From Granulibacter bethesdensis CGDNIH1 (GTDB lineage Bacteria > Pseudomonadota > Alphaproteobacteria > Acetobacterales > Acetobacteraceae): a DNA stretch of 64,000 nucleotides. The notes beneath the pieces were generated by a model that saw nothing but the letters and a program-made list of their open reading frames with translations, was not told the DNA's origin and made no database searches. A program made the position numbers and the translations under genes. Location of the stretch: positions 2,032,501-2,096,500 of the forward strand of contig NC_008343.2 in NCBI RefSeq assembly GCF_000014285.2, in the 5' to 3' direction. Shown piece after piece: positions 44,752-54,586 of the stretch (positions are counted from its first letter, which is position 1; each line of letters begins with the position of its first letter).

Positions 44752-45402
44752 ATGGCAGTCGTCGTTATCACCAAGGCTATGACCGATGAGGCCTTCGCCG
44801 CCACCGCTGCACAGAGCAGCCCTGCTGCCAAGCAGTTTAAAACCGGCGATGCGGTGGTCTATCCGGGCCATGGTGTAGGCCGTGTCGATCATGTCGGTAT
44901 GCAGGATGTTGCGGGCCACAAGATCGAGATGATCCAGATATCTTTCGCTGAAAACCAGATGACCATCCGCCTGCCCGCCGCCAAGGTGGCAACGACCGGC
45001 TTGCGCAAGCTGTCCAGCAAGGCCGATGCGGAAAAAGCGATTGCCGCCCTGTCCGGCCGACCGCGAATCAGCAAGGTCATGTGGTCCAAACGGGCACAGG
45101 AATATCAGGCGCGAATCAACTCCGGCGATTTGCTGGCACTGGCCGAGTTGCTGCGTGATCTACGCCGCAACGCAGGCAGTCAGGATGGCAGCTTCAGCGA
45201 GCGGCAGATTTTTGAAACGGCCCTTGATCGCTTTGCCTCCGAAATTGCCACCGTGCGCGGTGAGGACAAGGCCGATACCTCCCAGCAACTGATTGCACTG
45301 CTGATCAAAGCGCAACCTGCCTCGGTTGCCGCCGCTGCCGAAAAAGCCGCCGCCAAGGAAAAAGCCGAAGCCAAGGACGGGGATACCGAGGCGGAAGACT
45401 GA
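44752..45402 (+). CDS. carD: CarD family transcriptional regulator
   Basis: A 216-residue RNA-polymerase-binding regulator that stabilises open promoter complexes. The N-terminal RNAP-interaction domain shows FKTGDAVVYPGHGVGRVDHV and VRLPAAKV-like sequence (IRLPAAKVATTGLRKL); the C-terminal helical DNA-binding domain has MWSKRAQEYQARINSGDLLALAELLRD. The tail is low-complexity Ala/Lys/Glu (AAAEKAAAKEKAEAKDG). An ATG at 44779 is another possible start. Alphaproteobacterial CdnL/CarD supports growth and stress adaptation. Confidence 0.92.
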   Translation: MAVVVITKAMTDEAFAATAAQSSPAAKQFKTGDAVVYPGHGVGRVDHVGMQDVAGHKIEMIQISFAENQMTIRLPAAKVATTGLRKLSSKADAEKAIAALSGRPRISKVMWSKRAQEYQARINSGDLLALAELLRDLRRNAGSQDGSFSERQIFETALDRFASEIATVRGEDKADTSQQLIALLIKAQPASVAAAAEKAAAKEKAEAKDGDTEAED

Positions 45403-45423
45403 TCCCCCTCCACAGCAGGCGTT

Positions 45424-47103
45424 TTACCCGTAGACCGTCATCGCCTCTCCCCCTGGCTCCCGGCTCAGGGGGGTCGCACTGCCGGTGATGCTGAGCGCCA
45501 CGGCCTCGGCAATGCGAATACCGTCCACTCCGGCGGAGAGAATCCCCCCTGCGTATCCCGCCCCTTCCCCGGCCGGAAACAAGCCCGACGTATTCAGGCT
45601 CTGCCCTGTTCCATCGCGCCGGACCCGCACGGGGGAGGAGGTGCGGGTTTCCACCGCCGTCATCACCGCATCATCCATTGCGAAGCCCTTGATGCGTTTG
45701 TCAAAAGCGGGCAGCGCCTCCCTGATCGCCGCAACGGCGAAATCCGGCAGACAGGTGGACAGATCCGTCAGCGTCACACCGGGACGGTAGGAAGGCGGTA
45801 CGCTGCCCAATGAGACAGAGGGCCGTCCGGCCAGAAAATCCCCGACCTTCTGTGCCGGCGCTTTATAACCACCGCCCCCGGCCTCGAACGCACGGCGCTC
45901 CCAATGACGCTGGAAGGCAATGCCCGCCAGCGGGTCCATCGTCGCGTCCCCCGGAAAATCCTCCGGCGTGATCCCGACCACGATCCCGGCATTGGCGTTG
46001 CGCTCGGCGCGCAGATACTGGCTCATGCCGTTGGTGACGACATGCCCGGGCTCGGAGGTCGCCGCCACCACCGTCCCCCCCGGACACATACAGAAGCTGT
46101 ATACATCCCGGCCGTTGGAGGCATGATGGACCAGCTTGTAATCCGCCGCCCCCAGCAAGGGATGACGCGAAAAATCCCCGAAACGGTTGCGGTCGATCAG
46201 AGCCTGCGGATGCTCGATCCGCACACCGATCGAAAGCGGCTTGGCCTCCATATAGACGCCCCGCGCATGCAGCATCCCGAACGTATCGCGGGCACTGTGA
46301 CCAACCGCGAGAATGACGTGATCGGTGGCGATGCGCGCTCCATTATTCAGCACCACACCCCGGACCTGCCGGCGACCATCCGCCAACACCTCGATATCCA
46401 GATCGGTGACCTGCGTTTCAAAGCGGTACTCTCCACCCAGCGCCTCGATACTGGCCCGGATACGTTCCACCATCGTCACCAGACGAAACGTGCCGATATG
46501 GGGTTTGCTGATGGTCAGGATTTCCTCAGGCGCACCCGCCGCAACGAACTCCGTCAGCACCTTGCGGCCATAGAAATGCGGATCCCGGATCTGGCTGTAG
46601 AGCTTTCCATCCGAGAAAGTACCCGCCCCGCCTTCACCGAACTGCACGTTAGAGCCGGGATCAAGCTCCCCACGCCGCCACAACCCCCACGTATCCTTGG
46701 TGCGGGGCCGCACTGACTTGCCACGCTCCAGAATGATCGGACGAAAGCCGGTCTGCGCCAGTATCAACGCGGCCATCAGCCCGCATGGACCAGCCCCGAT
46801 CACCACAGGTCTGGAGGGCAGATTCTGGGGAGCCTGCGCCACGAAGCGATAGCCGGTATCGGGGGCAGGCATCACGCGGTGATCCGCCGCACAGCGCGCC
46901 AGCACTGCCTGCTCGTCCTTCACCGCCACATCCACCGTGTAGATCAGCGCGATGGAGGAACGCCTGCGGGCATCATAGCCGCGACGAAACACCGTGCTGC
47001 TCAACAGCACATCCGGCGTAATGCCCAGCCGGGCGATCACCGCCTCATCCAGCGCAGCCGGGCCATGATCAAGGGGGAGTCTCAGTTCAGTCAGGCGTAA
47101 CAT
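45424..47103 (-). CDS. FAD-dependent oxidoreductase (COG2509-type)
   Basis: A 559-residue flavoprotein of unknown substrate. N-terminal MLRLTELRLPLDHG with the IALIYTVDV region is the usual extra domain of this family; the FAD motif is VIGAGPCGLMAALILAQTG, followed by FGEGGAGTFSDGKLYSQI, GHSARDTFGMLH and C-terminal GLFPAGEGAGYAGGILSAGVDG. The ATG at 47103 starts the conserved region; the frame reaches 47199. Homologues in many bacteria are annotated only as FAD-dependent proteins. It converges with carD. Confidence 0.85.
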   Translation of the reverse strand: MLRLTELRLPLDHGPAALDEAVIARLGITPDVLLSSTVFRRGYDARRRSSIALIYTVDVAVKDEQAVLARCAADHRVMPAPDTGYRFVAQAPQNLPSRPVVIGAGPCGLMAALILAQTGFRPIILERGKSVRPRTKDTWGLWRRGELDPGSNVQFGEGGAGTFSDGKLYSQIRDPHFYGRKVLTEFVAAGAPEEILTISKPHIGTFRLVTMVERIRASIEALGGEYRFETQVTDLDIEVLADGRRQVRGVVLNNGARIATDHVILAVGHSARDTFGMLHARGVYMEAKPLSIGVRIEHPQALIDRNRFGDFSRHPLLGAADYKLVHHASNGRDVYSFCMCPGGTVVAATSEPGHVVTNGMSQYLRAERNANAGIVVGITPEDFPGDATMDPLAGIAFQRHWERRAFEAGGGGYKAPAQKVGDFLAGRPSVSLGSVPPSYRPGVTLTDLSTCLPDFAVAAIREALPAFDKRIKGFAMDDAVMTAVETRTSSPVRVRRDGTGQSLNTSGLFPAGEGAGYAGGILSAGVDGIRIAEAVALSITGSATPLSREPGGEAMTVYG

Positions 47104-47296
47104 CGGCAGGAAAAATCCGCTTTCTCGCCCGGCGGCGATATGCCGGTCCGGTGCTTCAGCCTGTGCTAGAGGAAAATGCCCGTTCATGAAAACCGGCAAT
47201 CATGAGAGGCAGACGGAAAAACACGCCAACCACCGGCCACCCCCCGCGTTATAGTCTGCTACCAAGCATGACCGTACGGATCAGGAGACCATCCGC

Positions 47297-48160
47297 ATGA
47301 CCGAAAGCAGCCAGAGCCGGGATTCAGCCGGTGCCCTGACCCCCGCCAGTCTCAGCCTGACCCCTGCCGATGCCGCGACGCTGGAAGAAGCCGTCCGCGC
47401 CCTGCATGACAGTCGCGGCCTGCTGGTGCGTGGGGCCGATCTGGTGGCAGGGCTGATCGGTCAGGCAGCGACCTTTGGTATCAACCGCCTGTCGCTGACG
47501 CGGCGCTATGCCGAAAAAATCCAGGGTCTGGCAGAGGCTGCCCTGCGGCGTGCTTTCGATGTGGCCATTCTGGGGATCGACCACGGCAGCCGCCTGTCCA
47601 GCGCGGGAGGTGCACGTTTCGTCGCAGCAACCAGCGGTGCACTGGGCGGCCTGGCAGGCATGGCCGGTTTTCTGCCCGATGCAACCGCGACGACCCTCCT
47701 GATCATGCGCAACATCGCCACTATCGCCCGGGAAGAAGGGGAAGATCTGAGCCAGCCGGAGGCGCGGGAGGCATGCCTTCAGGTGTTTGCCTTCGGGGGG
47801 CCTGCGCTGGGAAGGCTTGGAACGCTGTCAGAGGAAGCCGATACCGGATACTGGTCCGCGCGCCTGTTCCTGCAGGGCCGTCCGCTGGTCATGCTGTTTT
47901 CAGAGGTCGCCAGCCGTTATGGCGTGCGGATCGGGGAAAAATTCGCCATGCAGGCCATACCGCTGATCGGGGCCGCTGGCGGAGCGGTGGTGAATACCGT
48001 GTTTCTGGATCATTATCGCAGGCTGGCCAAAGTGCATTTCACCATTCGCCGTCTGGAGCGGCAATACGGTACTGTAGCAGTGCAGAGTCTCGCTCGCACG
48101 ATTTCCGACCGTATCCGCTATGGCAATGCCCTGCCGGAGGATGCCTCGGCGGCTGCCTGA
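47297..48160 (+). CDS. EcsC family protein
   Basis: A 287-residue protein resembling the EcsC family of unknown function. Central hydrophobic glycine-rich helices (ATSGALGGLAGMAGFLPDA and AMQAIPLIGAAGGAVVNTVF) are typical and could associate with membranes. Other conserved parts: LLIMRNIATIAREEGEDL and AFGGPALGRLG. It is followed by an MscS-type channel 54 bases on, with which it could be cotranscribed. No catalytic residues are recognised. Confidence 0.8.
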   Translation: MTESSQSRDSAGALTPASLSLTPADAATLEEAVRALHDSRGLLVRGADLVAGLIGQAATFGINRLSLTRRYAEKIQGLAEAALRRAFDVAILGIDHGSRLSSAGGARFVAATSGALGGLAGMAGFLPDATATTLLIMRNIATIAREEGEDLSQPEAREACLQVFAFGGPALGRLGTLSEEADTGYWSARLFLQGRPLVMLFSEVASRYGVRIGEKFAMQAIPLIGAAGGAVVNTVFLDHYRRLAKVHFTIRRLERQYGTVAVQSLARTISDRIRYGNALPEDASAAA

Positions 48161-48214
48161 TTTGATTCTTCCCATGATTGACAAGGGGCCTGCTTCCATG
48201 GTCCCCCATTGCCC

Positions 48215-50692
48215 ATGAGTCAGAAACGCCACGGCCCGATATGGCTGCTCCCTGTCCTGCTCATGATGCTGGTGATCTGGCCGGCTTGCCTGCGGGCGGA
48301 AAACCGGGCGGAAGATGCAGCCCCTCCGCGCCCTGCCCCGTCATCCCTGACGCCCGATCAGACCAAAGCCGCGCTGGAAGTGCTGGGGGATGCCCGCAAA
48401 CGGGACGAACTCATCAGGATTCTTCAGACGCTGCCAACAGACAGAGCCGACAAGGCTTCTTCCTCCGACCGGGCGCAGCCACCCAAAGCGGCTGATGATA
48501 AAGCGGGCCATACCAATCCAGCGGCTGCAACCACCCCCCCGCCGGAGCAGACTAAAAAAGACACGCCGACAACGCCGAATGCAGCCTCTGCAAAACCCGA
48601 TACAGCCGGGCTTGCTCCCAACAGCCTGGGCGCGGAGTTGATCAAATCGTCCGGCTCGGCACTGGATGATGCTGCTGTCAGGCTCAAGCATTCCATACGC
48701 TCCATCGCGGAAGCGCCGCTTTTTTATTACTGGCTGCAAGGGCAGATGAGCCAGCCGGAGCGAAAGCTGTTGCTGGTGCGCAGCCTGGTCGCACTGACTG
48801 CCTGCATGGTGGCGGGTGGTCTGGCGGCATGGGGGACCGTCGTGCTGACGGCGCCATTCCTGAACCGTCTGTTTGCCCGACATGCCGCTTCATCCTCCGC
48901 TGAAACAGAAGAGGGTTTTCTGCCATCCGAATCATCGGATGAAGATGCAGAACAGGTGGATGAGGAGGATAGAGAGGAAGAAACCCCTCCCGAGCGGTCG
49001 CAACAGCATATTCATGCGGAACGGGTCCTGTCTCGTTTTCCCTCCATTCTGCTGGCAGCCATCATCACCGCCCTGCCAGTTGGTGCATTTCTGGTGACGG
49101 CAGGCGCGCTTTTATGGCTGACCACCTCCCCTGAAATTCGCGGTCCTGCAACGGCCTGTATCAAGGCAACCGTTTTCGGTGCCATGGTACTGGTATTGGG
49201 ACGCACCATGCTGCGCCCGGAGACAAAAGCCCTCCGGCTGATCAGGATACAGGACTCCCTCGCGCAATATGGCTATCGCTGGTTGCGACGCCTGATCATC
49301 GTCGAGACGATCGGGGCCGCCATTGCCGGAATCGGTGCCAGTCTGGGTCTGTATAATCTTGCCGTCGAGGCTATTCTCAAAATCACGGCACTGGCCATCT
49401 ACCTCTGTCTCGTCATCATCATCCTGCAAAAACGGACGTCCGTGGCGAAGCGCATCTCCCATGGTGCGGAAGGCCGGGGATCATGGGCAGCGCTGCGCCG
49501 TACTCTGGCCCCCATTTGGCACTGGCCAGCCCTGATCGGCCTCGCAGCCTTCTGGCTGGTCTGGGCTTTGGAAATGGAAGACGGCCTGCACAGGCTGGCA
49601 CATGGCGCCATTGTGACGATTTCCATCCTGACAGCGGCAAGGATTATCTCGCTGCTGCTGCTCGGCCTGCTGTCACGCATTGTCCGACCATCCCCCGAGA
49701 GCCGCGAACGGCATCCGGAAATCGCGTTGCGGGCGGATCTCTATTATCCCTATCTGAAACGGCTTCTCTCCGCCTTGCTGGCTGTGGCCACGCTGGTAAT
49801 CCTGCTGCAAAGCTGGGGTATTCCCACCCTGATATGGTTCAATCAGGGTGCCGTCGGCAGTCGTCTTCTCTCCGCGCTGATTACCATCGGCGTGACGGTC
49901 ACGCTGGCGGTCATCATCTGGGAAAGCGTCAATATCGCCAGCGAGAAGCATCTCGCCCGCCTGACCGCCAGCGCCCAGTACGTGCGCAGCGCCAGAATGC
50001 GCACCCTGCTGCCCATGTTCCGCACGGCACTGCTGATCGTCATTCTGGCGATCATCATCATGACCGTGCTGAGCGAAATCGGCGTCAATATCGCTCCGTT
50101 ATTGGCCGGTGCAGGCATTGTCGGCGTTGCCATCGGCTTCGGCTCCCAGAAACTGGTGCAGGATCTGATCACCGGCATTTTCCTGCTGCTGGAAAATGCC
50201 ATGCAGGTTGGAGACAGTGTGACCCTGAGCGGCCTGTCCGGGACGGTAGAGCATCTGTCCATCCGCACCATTCGGCTGAGAGCGGGGGATGGCTCCGTGC
50301 ATATCATCCCGTTCAGCTCCGTCTCCACCGTGACCAATGCCAATCGCGGTATCGGCAATGCTGCCATCAGCGTGACGCTCGCACTGGGGGAGGATACAGC
50401 GAAGGTCAGCCAGATCATCAGGGATATCGGTGCCGAGCTGCGAGAAGAAGAAGAATTCTCCGACAGGATCACCGGCGATCTGAGCGTATTCGGCGTCGAT
50501 AAAGTGGATGCCTCCGGTGTCACCATCACCGGACAGATTCCCTGCACCGATACAGGTCGCACCCCGGTGCTGCGCGAATTCAACCGGCGGATGTATCAGC
50601 GTTTTCAGGAAGCCGGTATCCGCTTCGCCATCCCACAGCAGGCTGTGACCGTACTCTCTGGCGATATACCTGACGCCACACCAACAGGCTGA
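48215..50692 (+). CDS. Large MscS-family mechanosensitive channel
   Basis: An 825-residue inner-membrane protein. A signal peptide (LLPVLLMMLVIWPACLRAE) leads to a Pro/Ala/Thr/Lys-rich periplasmic region up to about residue 140. Several membrane segments follow, interrupted by a strongly acidic loop around residues 228-265 (SSDEDAEQVDEEDREEE). The MscS core is at the C-terminal end: pore helix LLAGAGIVGVAIGFGSQKLV, then GIFLLLENAMQVGDSV and the beta domain. This layout is like YbiO/KefA-type channels that open on osmotic downshift. The ATG at 48215 is used; the frame also opens at TTG 48209. Confidence 0.9.
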   Translation: MSQKRHGPIWLLPVLLMMLVIWPACLRAENRAEDAAPPRPAPSSLTPDQTKAALEVLGDARKRDELIRILQTLPTDRADKASSSDRAQPPKAADDKAGHTNPAAATTPPPEQTKKDTPTTPNAASAKPDTAGLAPNSLGAELIKSSGSALDDAAVRLKHSIRSIAEAPLFYYWLQGQMSQPERKLLLVRSLVALTACMVAGGLAAWGTVVLTAPFLNRLFARHAASSSAETEEGFLPSESSDEDAEQVDEEDREEETPPERSQQHIHAERVLSRFPSILLAAIITALPVGAFLVTAGALLWLTTSPEIRGPATACIKATVFGAMVLVLGRTMLRPETKALRLIRIQDSLAQYGYRWLRRLIIVETIGAAIAGIGASLGLYNLAVEAILKITALAIYLCLVIIILQKRTSVAKRISHGAEGRGSWAALRRTLAPIWHWPALIGLAAFWLVWALEMEDGLHRLAHGAIVTISILTAARIISLLLLGLLSRIVRPSPESRERHPEIALRADLYYPYLKRLLSALLAVATLVILLQSWGIPTLIWFNQGAVGSRLLSALITIGVTVTLAVIIWESVNIASEKHLARLTASAQYVRSARMRTLLPMFRTALLIVILAIIIMTVLSEIGVNIAPLLAGAGIVGVAIGFGSQKLVQDLITGIFLLLENAMQVGDSVTLSGLSGTVEHLSIRTIRLRAGDGSVHIIPFSSVSTVTNANRGIGNAAISVTLALGEDTAKVSQIIRDIGAELREEEEFSDRITGDLSVFGVDKVDASGVTITGQIPCTDTGRTPVLREFNRRMYQRFQEAGIRFAIPQQAVTVLSGDIPDATPTG

Positions 50693-50701
50693 AAACCATC
50701 G

Positions 50702-50738
50702 AAAAAAGGCGGCGCCATCACAACAGCGCCGCCTTTTT
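50702..50738. terminator. Bidirectional terminator between mscS-like gene and cysD
   Basis: GGCGGCGC (50708-50715) pairs with GCGCCGCC (50726-50733), flanked by six A and five T. It serves both convergent genes. Confidence 0.9.
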
Positions 50739-50761
50739 CATGGTCCTGCACTATTGCGAGA

Positions 50762-51688
50762 TCAGAAATAACCCTCGCGCTTCTTATGTTCCATCGAGGC
50801 GCTTTCATCGCGATCAATGATACGACCGCCGCGCTCGGAAACCGCGGCATTCGACAATTCTTCGATCACGCCATCAATATCCGTGACCGTGCTTTCCAGC
50901 GCTCCGGTCAGCGGCCAGCAACCCAGCGTGCGGAAACGCACCATGCGCGGGCGGATTTCCTCACCCGGCTTCAGATCAATCCGGTCATCGTCGATCATGA
51001 TCAGTGTGCCATCCCGCTCAAGCACAGGACGCTCTGCCGCATAATACAGCGGCACGATCGGAATGTTCTCGGCCCGGATGTATTCCCACACATCCATTTC
51101 CGTCCAGTTGGACAGCGGGAAAACGCGCGCCGTCTCCCCCGGGCCGAGGCGGGTATTATACAGATCCCACAATTCAGGGCGCTGCGCTTTCGGGTCCCAT
51201 GCCTGGCTGGCACTACGGATAGAGACCACACGCTCCTTGGCCCGGCTTTTTTCCTCGTCACGGCGGGCACCACCGAATGCGAAATCATAACCGCCTGCTT
51301 TCAGAGCCTGTTTCAACGCCTCTGTCTTCATCACCTGCGTGTAGATGGAGGCACCATGGTCGAACGGATTGATCCCCGCCGCACGGCCTTCCTCATTGGT
51401 ATGCACAATCAGCTTGATACCGTATTCCTTGGCGATGCGGTCGCGAAAGGCGATCATCTCCCCGAATTTCCATTTGGTATCAATGTGCAGCAGCGGGAAC
51501 GGCATCGGCATCGGGTAAAACGCCTTGCGCGCCAGATGCAGCAGCACGGAACTGTCTTTACCGATCGAATACAGCATCACGGGGTGGCGTGCTTCCGCAA
51601 CGACCTCACGGATGATGTGGATGCTTTCATCTTCCAACCGCTTCAGCGGGGAGGACGGATCGAGCGTGGCGGCTTTCGTGGCGGTCAT
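50762..51688 (-). CDS. cysD: Sulfate adenylyltransferase small subunit CysD
   Basis: A 308-residue PP-loop ATPase that adenylylates sulfate to APS, normally as a heterodimer with the GTPase CysN. The PP-loop [17 protein letters not shown], the [16 protein letters not shown] segment and the C-terminal EHKKREGYF are fully CysD-like. A terminator follows 23 bases after its stop and the upstream gene is ispE, so no cysN or cysNC is adjacent. The partner must be elsewhere on the chromosome or the arrangement is unusual. Confidence 0.95.
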   Translation of the reverse strand: MTATKAATLDPSSPLKRLEDESIHIIREVVAEARHPVMLYSIGKDSSVLLHLARKAFYPMPMPFPLLHIDTKWKFGEMIAFRDRIAKEYGIKLIVHTNEEGRAAGINPFDHGASIYTQVMKTEALKQALKAGGYDFAFGGARRDEEKSRAKERVVSIRSASQAWDPKAQRPELWDLYNTRLGPGETARVFPLSNWTEMDVWEYIRAENIPIVPLYYAAERPVLERDGTLIMIDDDRIDLKPGEEIRPRMVRFRTLGCWPLTGALESTVTDIDGVIEELSNAAVSERGGRIIDRDESASMEHKKREGYF

Positions 51689-51741
51689 GGTCAGTCCGAT
51701 TATGGCAAAAGTGAGTAACAGCGTATCGTCCAGGCGGGGCT

Positions 51742-52650
51742 TTACAGGGTCGTTTTATCCAGCGCAGAAGCCGTCTTATACAGGCCGCCGCCCCAGCACC
51801 AGCCACCCATCCCACTCTGCGCCTGCAACAGCTGCGCGGCATCACGCGCGGCATCGGGATGATCGAACAAGGTGAAGCAGGTTGCCCCCGAGCCTGACAT
51901 GCGCGTCAGGCGGGCGCCTGGCAACCCTTCCAGAGCATGGAGCAGTATCCCGATGGCGGGACAAAGCCGCATGGCGGGAGGCTGAAGATCATTGCGGGAT
52001 AATTGCAGATCACGCAGCAGCGCCGCCATGTCCGGCCAGCGTGATGCCAGCGTGGCCTCCGGCGTGAAACCGTGCTCACGGTTGCGAAACACCTCCGGCG
52101 TTGACACCGGCACACCCGGATTGGCCAGCAACAGACCGATCTCCGGCATGGCAGGCAGCGCCTCCAACCTTTCACCGATACCACGCATCCGGTAGGTGCC
52201 GGGTTCGAGACAGACCGGTACGTCAGCCCCCAGCGAGGTCGCAATACGGTGCAGATCCTCCGCCGCGGGAGATACCCCCCATACACGGCTCAACAGCCGC
52301 AGCGCTGCCGCGGCATCAGAGGAGCCTCCACCAATGCCGGATGCGACCGGCAGGCGCTTGTCGAGCATGATGGTTCCACGCGGTTTGATCCCGGCAAGCG
52401 CAGCCAGTGCACGGCCCGCCCGTAACACCAGATTATCGGGCTCGGCCCGCAGCGTCTCTGCCCCCGGCCCTTCCAGCTGCAAACCCAACCCGGCCGCCTG
52501 ATCGCCATCCCGATAGCGCAGCACATCACAGGCTTCGGCGAAGACCGCGAGACTGTCGAGCAGATGATATCCGTCCGACCGCCTCCCTGTCACATGGAGG
52601 TACAGGTTGATCTTTGCCGGAGCGAAAGCAACGTTCTGATCAACGATCAT
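51742..52650 (-). CDS. ispE: 4-diphosphocytidyl-2-C-methyl-D-erythritol kinase
   Basis: A 302-residue GHMP kinase in the MEP isoprenoid pathway. The N-terminal [21 protein letters not shown], the ATP-binding [18 protein letters not shown] and the C-terminal [12 protein letters not shown] motifs are complete. The ATG at 52650 directly precedes the conserved lysine segment. It starts 3 bases after the stop of the upstream TPR lipoprotein gene, so the two are cotranscribed, as commonly seen in alphaproteobacteria. Confidence 0.96.
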   Translation of the reverse strand: MIVDQNVAFAPAKINLYLHVTGRRSDGYHLLDSLAVFAEACDVLRYRDGDQAAGLGLQLEGPGAETLRAEPDNLVLRAGRALAALAGIKPRGTIMLDKRLPVASGIGGGSSDAAAALRLLSRVWGVSPAAEDLHRIATSLGADVPVCLEPGTYRMRGIGERLEALPAMPEIGLLLANPGVPVSTPEVFRNREHGFTPEATLASRWPDMAALLRDLQLSRNDLQPPAMRLCPAIGILLHALEGLPGARLTRMSGSGATCFTLFDHPDAARDAAQLLQAQSGMGGWCWGGGLYKTASALDKTTL

Positions 52651-52653
52651 GAG

Positions 52654-54411
52654 TCAGGGGGCAATTTTGGTCGTGGACGCATCCGCATCCTGATTCGCCT
52701 GTTCCAACCGGGATTCAAGCCGTGGCCGCTCGGTCGGATCGGGATTGAGGCTCAGGGCACGCTGCCATTGATAACGTGCTTCCAGCTTGCGCCCTGTCTC
52801 CCAGTAGGCATCGCCGAGATGACCGTTGATGGTCGGGTCATTCGGCACCAGCTCCGCCGCGCGTTCCAGATAACGCACCGCCGCGCGCCGGTCCCCCTGA
52901 CGCAGCAGCACCCAACCAAGGCTGTCGATGATCGCGCCGTCATTGGGCCTGATCTCCACTGCACGCTGGATTAGCTGACGGGCACGATCCAGATGCATTC
53001 CCTGTTCCGTCCAGGAATATCCCAGATAGTTCAGCACGGCCGCCTGATCGGGAGACAGGCTGAGTGCCTTCTGAAAATCCGCCTCGGCCCGCGGCCATTG
53101 ATGCAGCCGCTCCAGCGTCACCCCACGATTGTAGAACACACTCCAATCATGCGATTGCGGGTGGGGCAGCAGAGCAATGGCCTTGTCATACGCGTTCAGG
53201 GCGGCTTCGAACTGCTGCTTGTTACGCAGGATGTCGCCACGCAGGACCAGCGGAAACGCAAAACTGGGGAACTGCTTCGACAGCTTGTCAAGAATGGCCA
53301 GCGCCTGATCGGTATGACCGGTTTCATCCAGCAGCACCACCCGACGCACCTGAGCCAGAGGAGCCAACGGATCGCTGTCCTTGATACCGCTGAGCTGTTC
53401 CAATGCTCCTTGCTTATGCTTGTCAGCATCGAGAATATCGGCGGAGAGCAGCTTGGCTTCCGTAAAATCAGGACGCAGATCCAGAGCCATGCGCAGCAAC
53501 AGGCGAGATGCGTCCGCCCCTTCCGGCTGCTGGCGCAGCGTCGCGGCCAAGGCCAGATAGGCCTCGGCAATGCCATCTGCGGGTGTGGGGACAACCGGCT
53601 TCGCACTGGCTTCGATCAGCGCAGGGATCGCCATTCCCAGCACCTCTCCCCCACTTCCCAGATTGTTCAACAGACGAATGGCGGCTTCAGGGTGCCCTTC
53701 TCTGGTTTGCCAGCTGGCCATGATGCGGACCAGACGCAGATTCTCCGCCCCCAGACTATGGGCCGCAATGTCATAGAACGAGGCCGCTTCCTGCTTCCGA
53801 CCGGCCTGATCAGCGATCAAGGCTGCATGCAGCGCGTAGATACCCTGAAGCTGTCCGCCCTGAATATGCGGCAGCAAGGTTTTCAATGCACCATTGATCC
53901 GGTCGGCGCCAGCCTGTGTCCAGGCGGAAAACAGGGGCTGAAGAAGCTGGGTCAAACCATTCTGACCGATGCCCGCATAGCGCTGGGATGCTGCATCCCA
54001 ATCCCCATCCCGCACGGAATCATTGGCCAGTACCAATTGGGCCGCCGGATTTTCGGGCAGTTGCCGGGCCAGATTAACGGCCTCCGGCCGCCCGGCCATG
54101 AGACAGGCGATAAAGGCCTGCCTTACCAGATCACGGTTACCCGGATCGGCTTTCATCGCCTGCAACAGCGAATCGGCTGCCTGATTGAAAGCCCCCTGCA
54201 ATGCTGCATGTCGTCCGGCGAGAAAATCACCGTACGCCCGCGCGCTGGCATCCTCGGCAGCACTCTGATGCGCCCCCGCAGAGGATGAAATATGCAGCAA
54301 ATGGCCGATCCCCGAAGACGACCCGCTTCCTACGCCAGAAGCAGCACATCCCGCTAACAAACTGGCTGCCAGCAATATGCCGCGCCTCCATGTTGTCCTC
54401 ATGGGTGTCAT
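52654..54411 (-). CDS. TPR-repeat lipoprotein
   Basis: A protein of about 585 residues. The N-terminus MRTTWRRGILLAASLLAGC ends in a lipobox (LLAGC), so it should be a lipoprotein on the periplasmic side. The rest is a long series of tetratricopeptide repeats, clearest from about residue 400 on (AALNAYDKAIALLP, RAEADFQKALSLSPDQAAVL, AVRYLERAAELVPNDP). It is a scaffold-type protein; partners are unknown. ATG codons at 54411 and 54402 are the likely starts; the open frame continues to 54678 without features. It forms a unit with ispE. Confidence 0.85.
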   Translation of the reverse strand: MTPMRTTWRRGILLAASLLAGCAASGVGSGSSSGIGHLLHISSSAGAHQSAAEDASARAYGDFLAGRHAALQGAFNQAADSLLQAMKADPGNRDLVRQAFIACLMAGRPEAVNLARQLPENPAAQLVLANDSVRDGDWDAASQRYAGIGQNGLTQLLQPLFSAWTQAGADRINGALKTLLPHIQGGQLQGIYALHAALIADQAGRKQEAASFYDIAAHSLGAENLRLVRIMASWQTREGHPEAAIRLLNNLGSGGEVLGMAIPALIEASAKPVVPTPADGIAEAYLALAATLRQQPEGADASRLLLRMALDLRPDFTEAKLLSADILDADKHKQGALEQLSGIKDSDPLAPLAQVRRVVLLDETGHTDQALAILDKLSKQFPSFAFPLVLRGDILRNKQQFEAALNAYDKAIALLPHPQSHDWSVFYNRGVTLERLHQWPRAEADFQKALSLSPDQAAVLNYLGYSWTEQGMHLDRARQLIQRAVEIRPNDGAIIDSLGWVLLRQGDRRAAVRYLERAAELVPNDPTINGHLGDAYWETGRKLEARYQWQRALSLNPDPTERPRLESRLEQANQDADASTTKIAP

Positions 54412-54586
54412 GGCGGGTACATTTCCGGCCCGGCTCAAAAATCCGGGAAATCGCATATCCGGCAGGAGAGAATTCTGTGACATGCACGGCATCTTATCCA
54501 TCCCCAGCCCCGCCGCCAATCGGCAGGAAGAACAGTTTCTTTTCTTCGCACTTGCATCTGTGCGGTTTCGGTCGGAATAACCGCTC

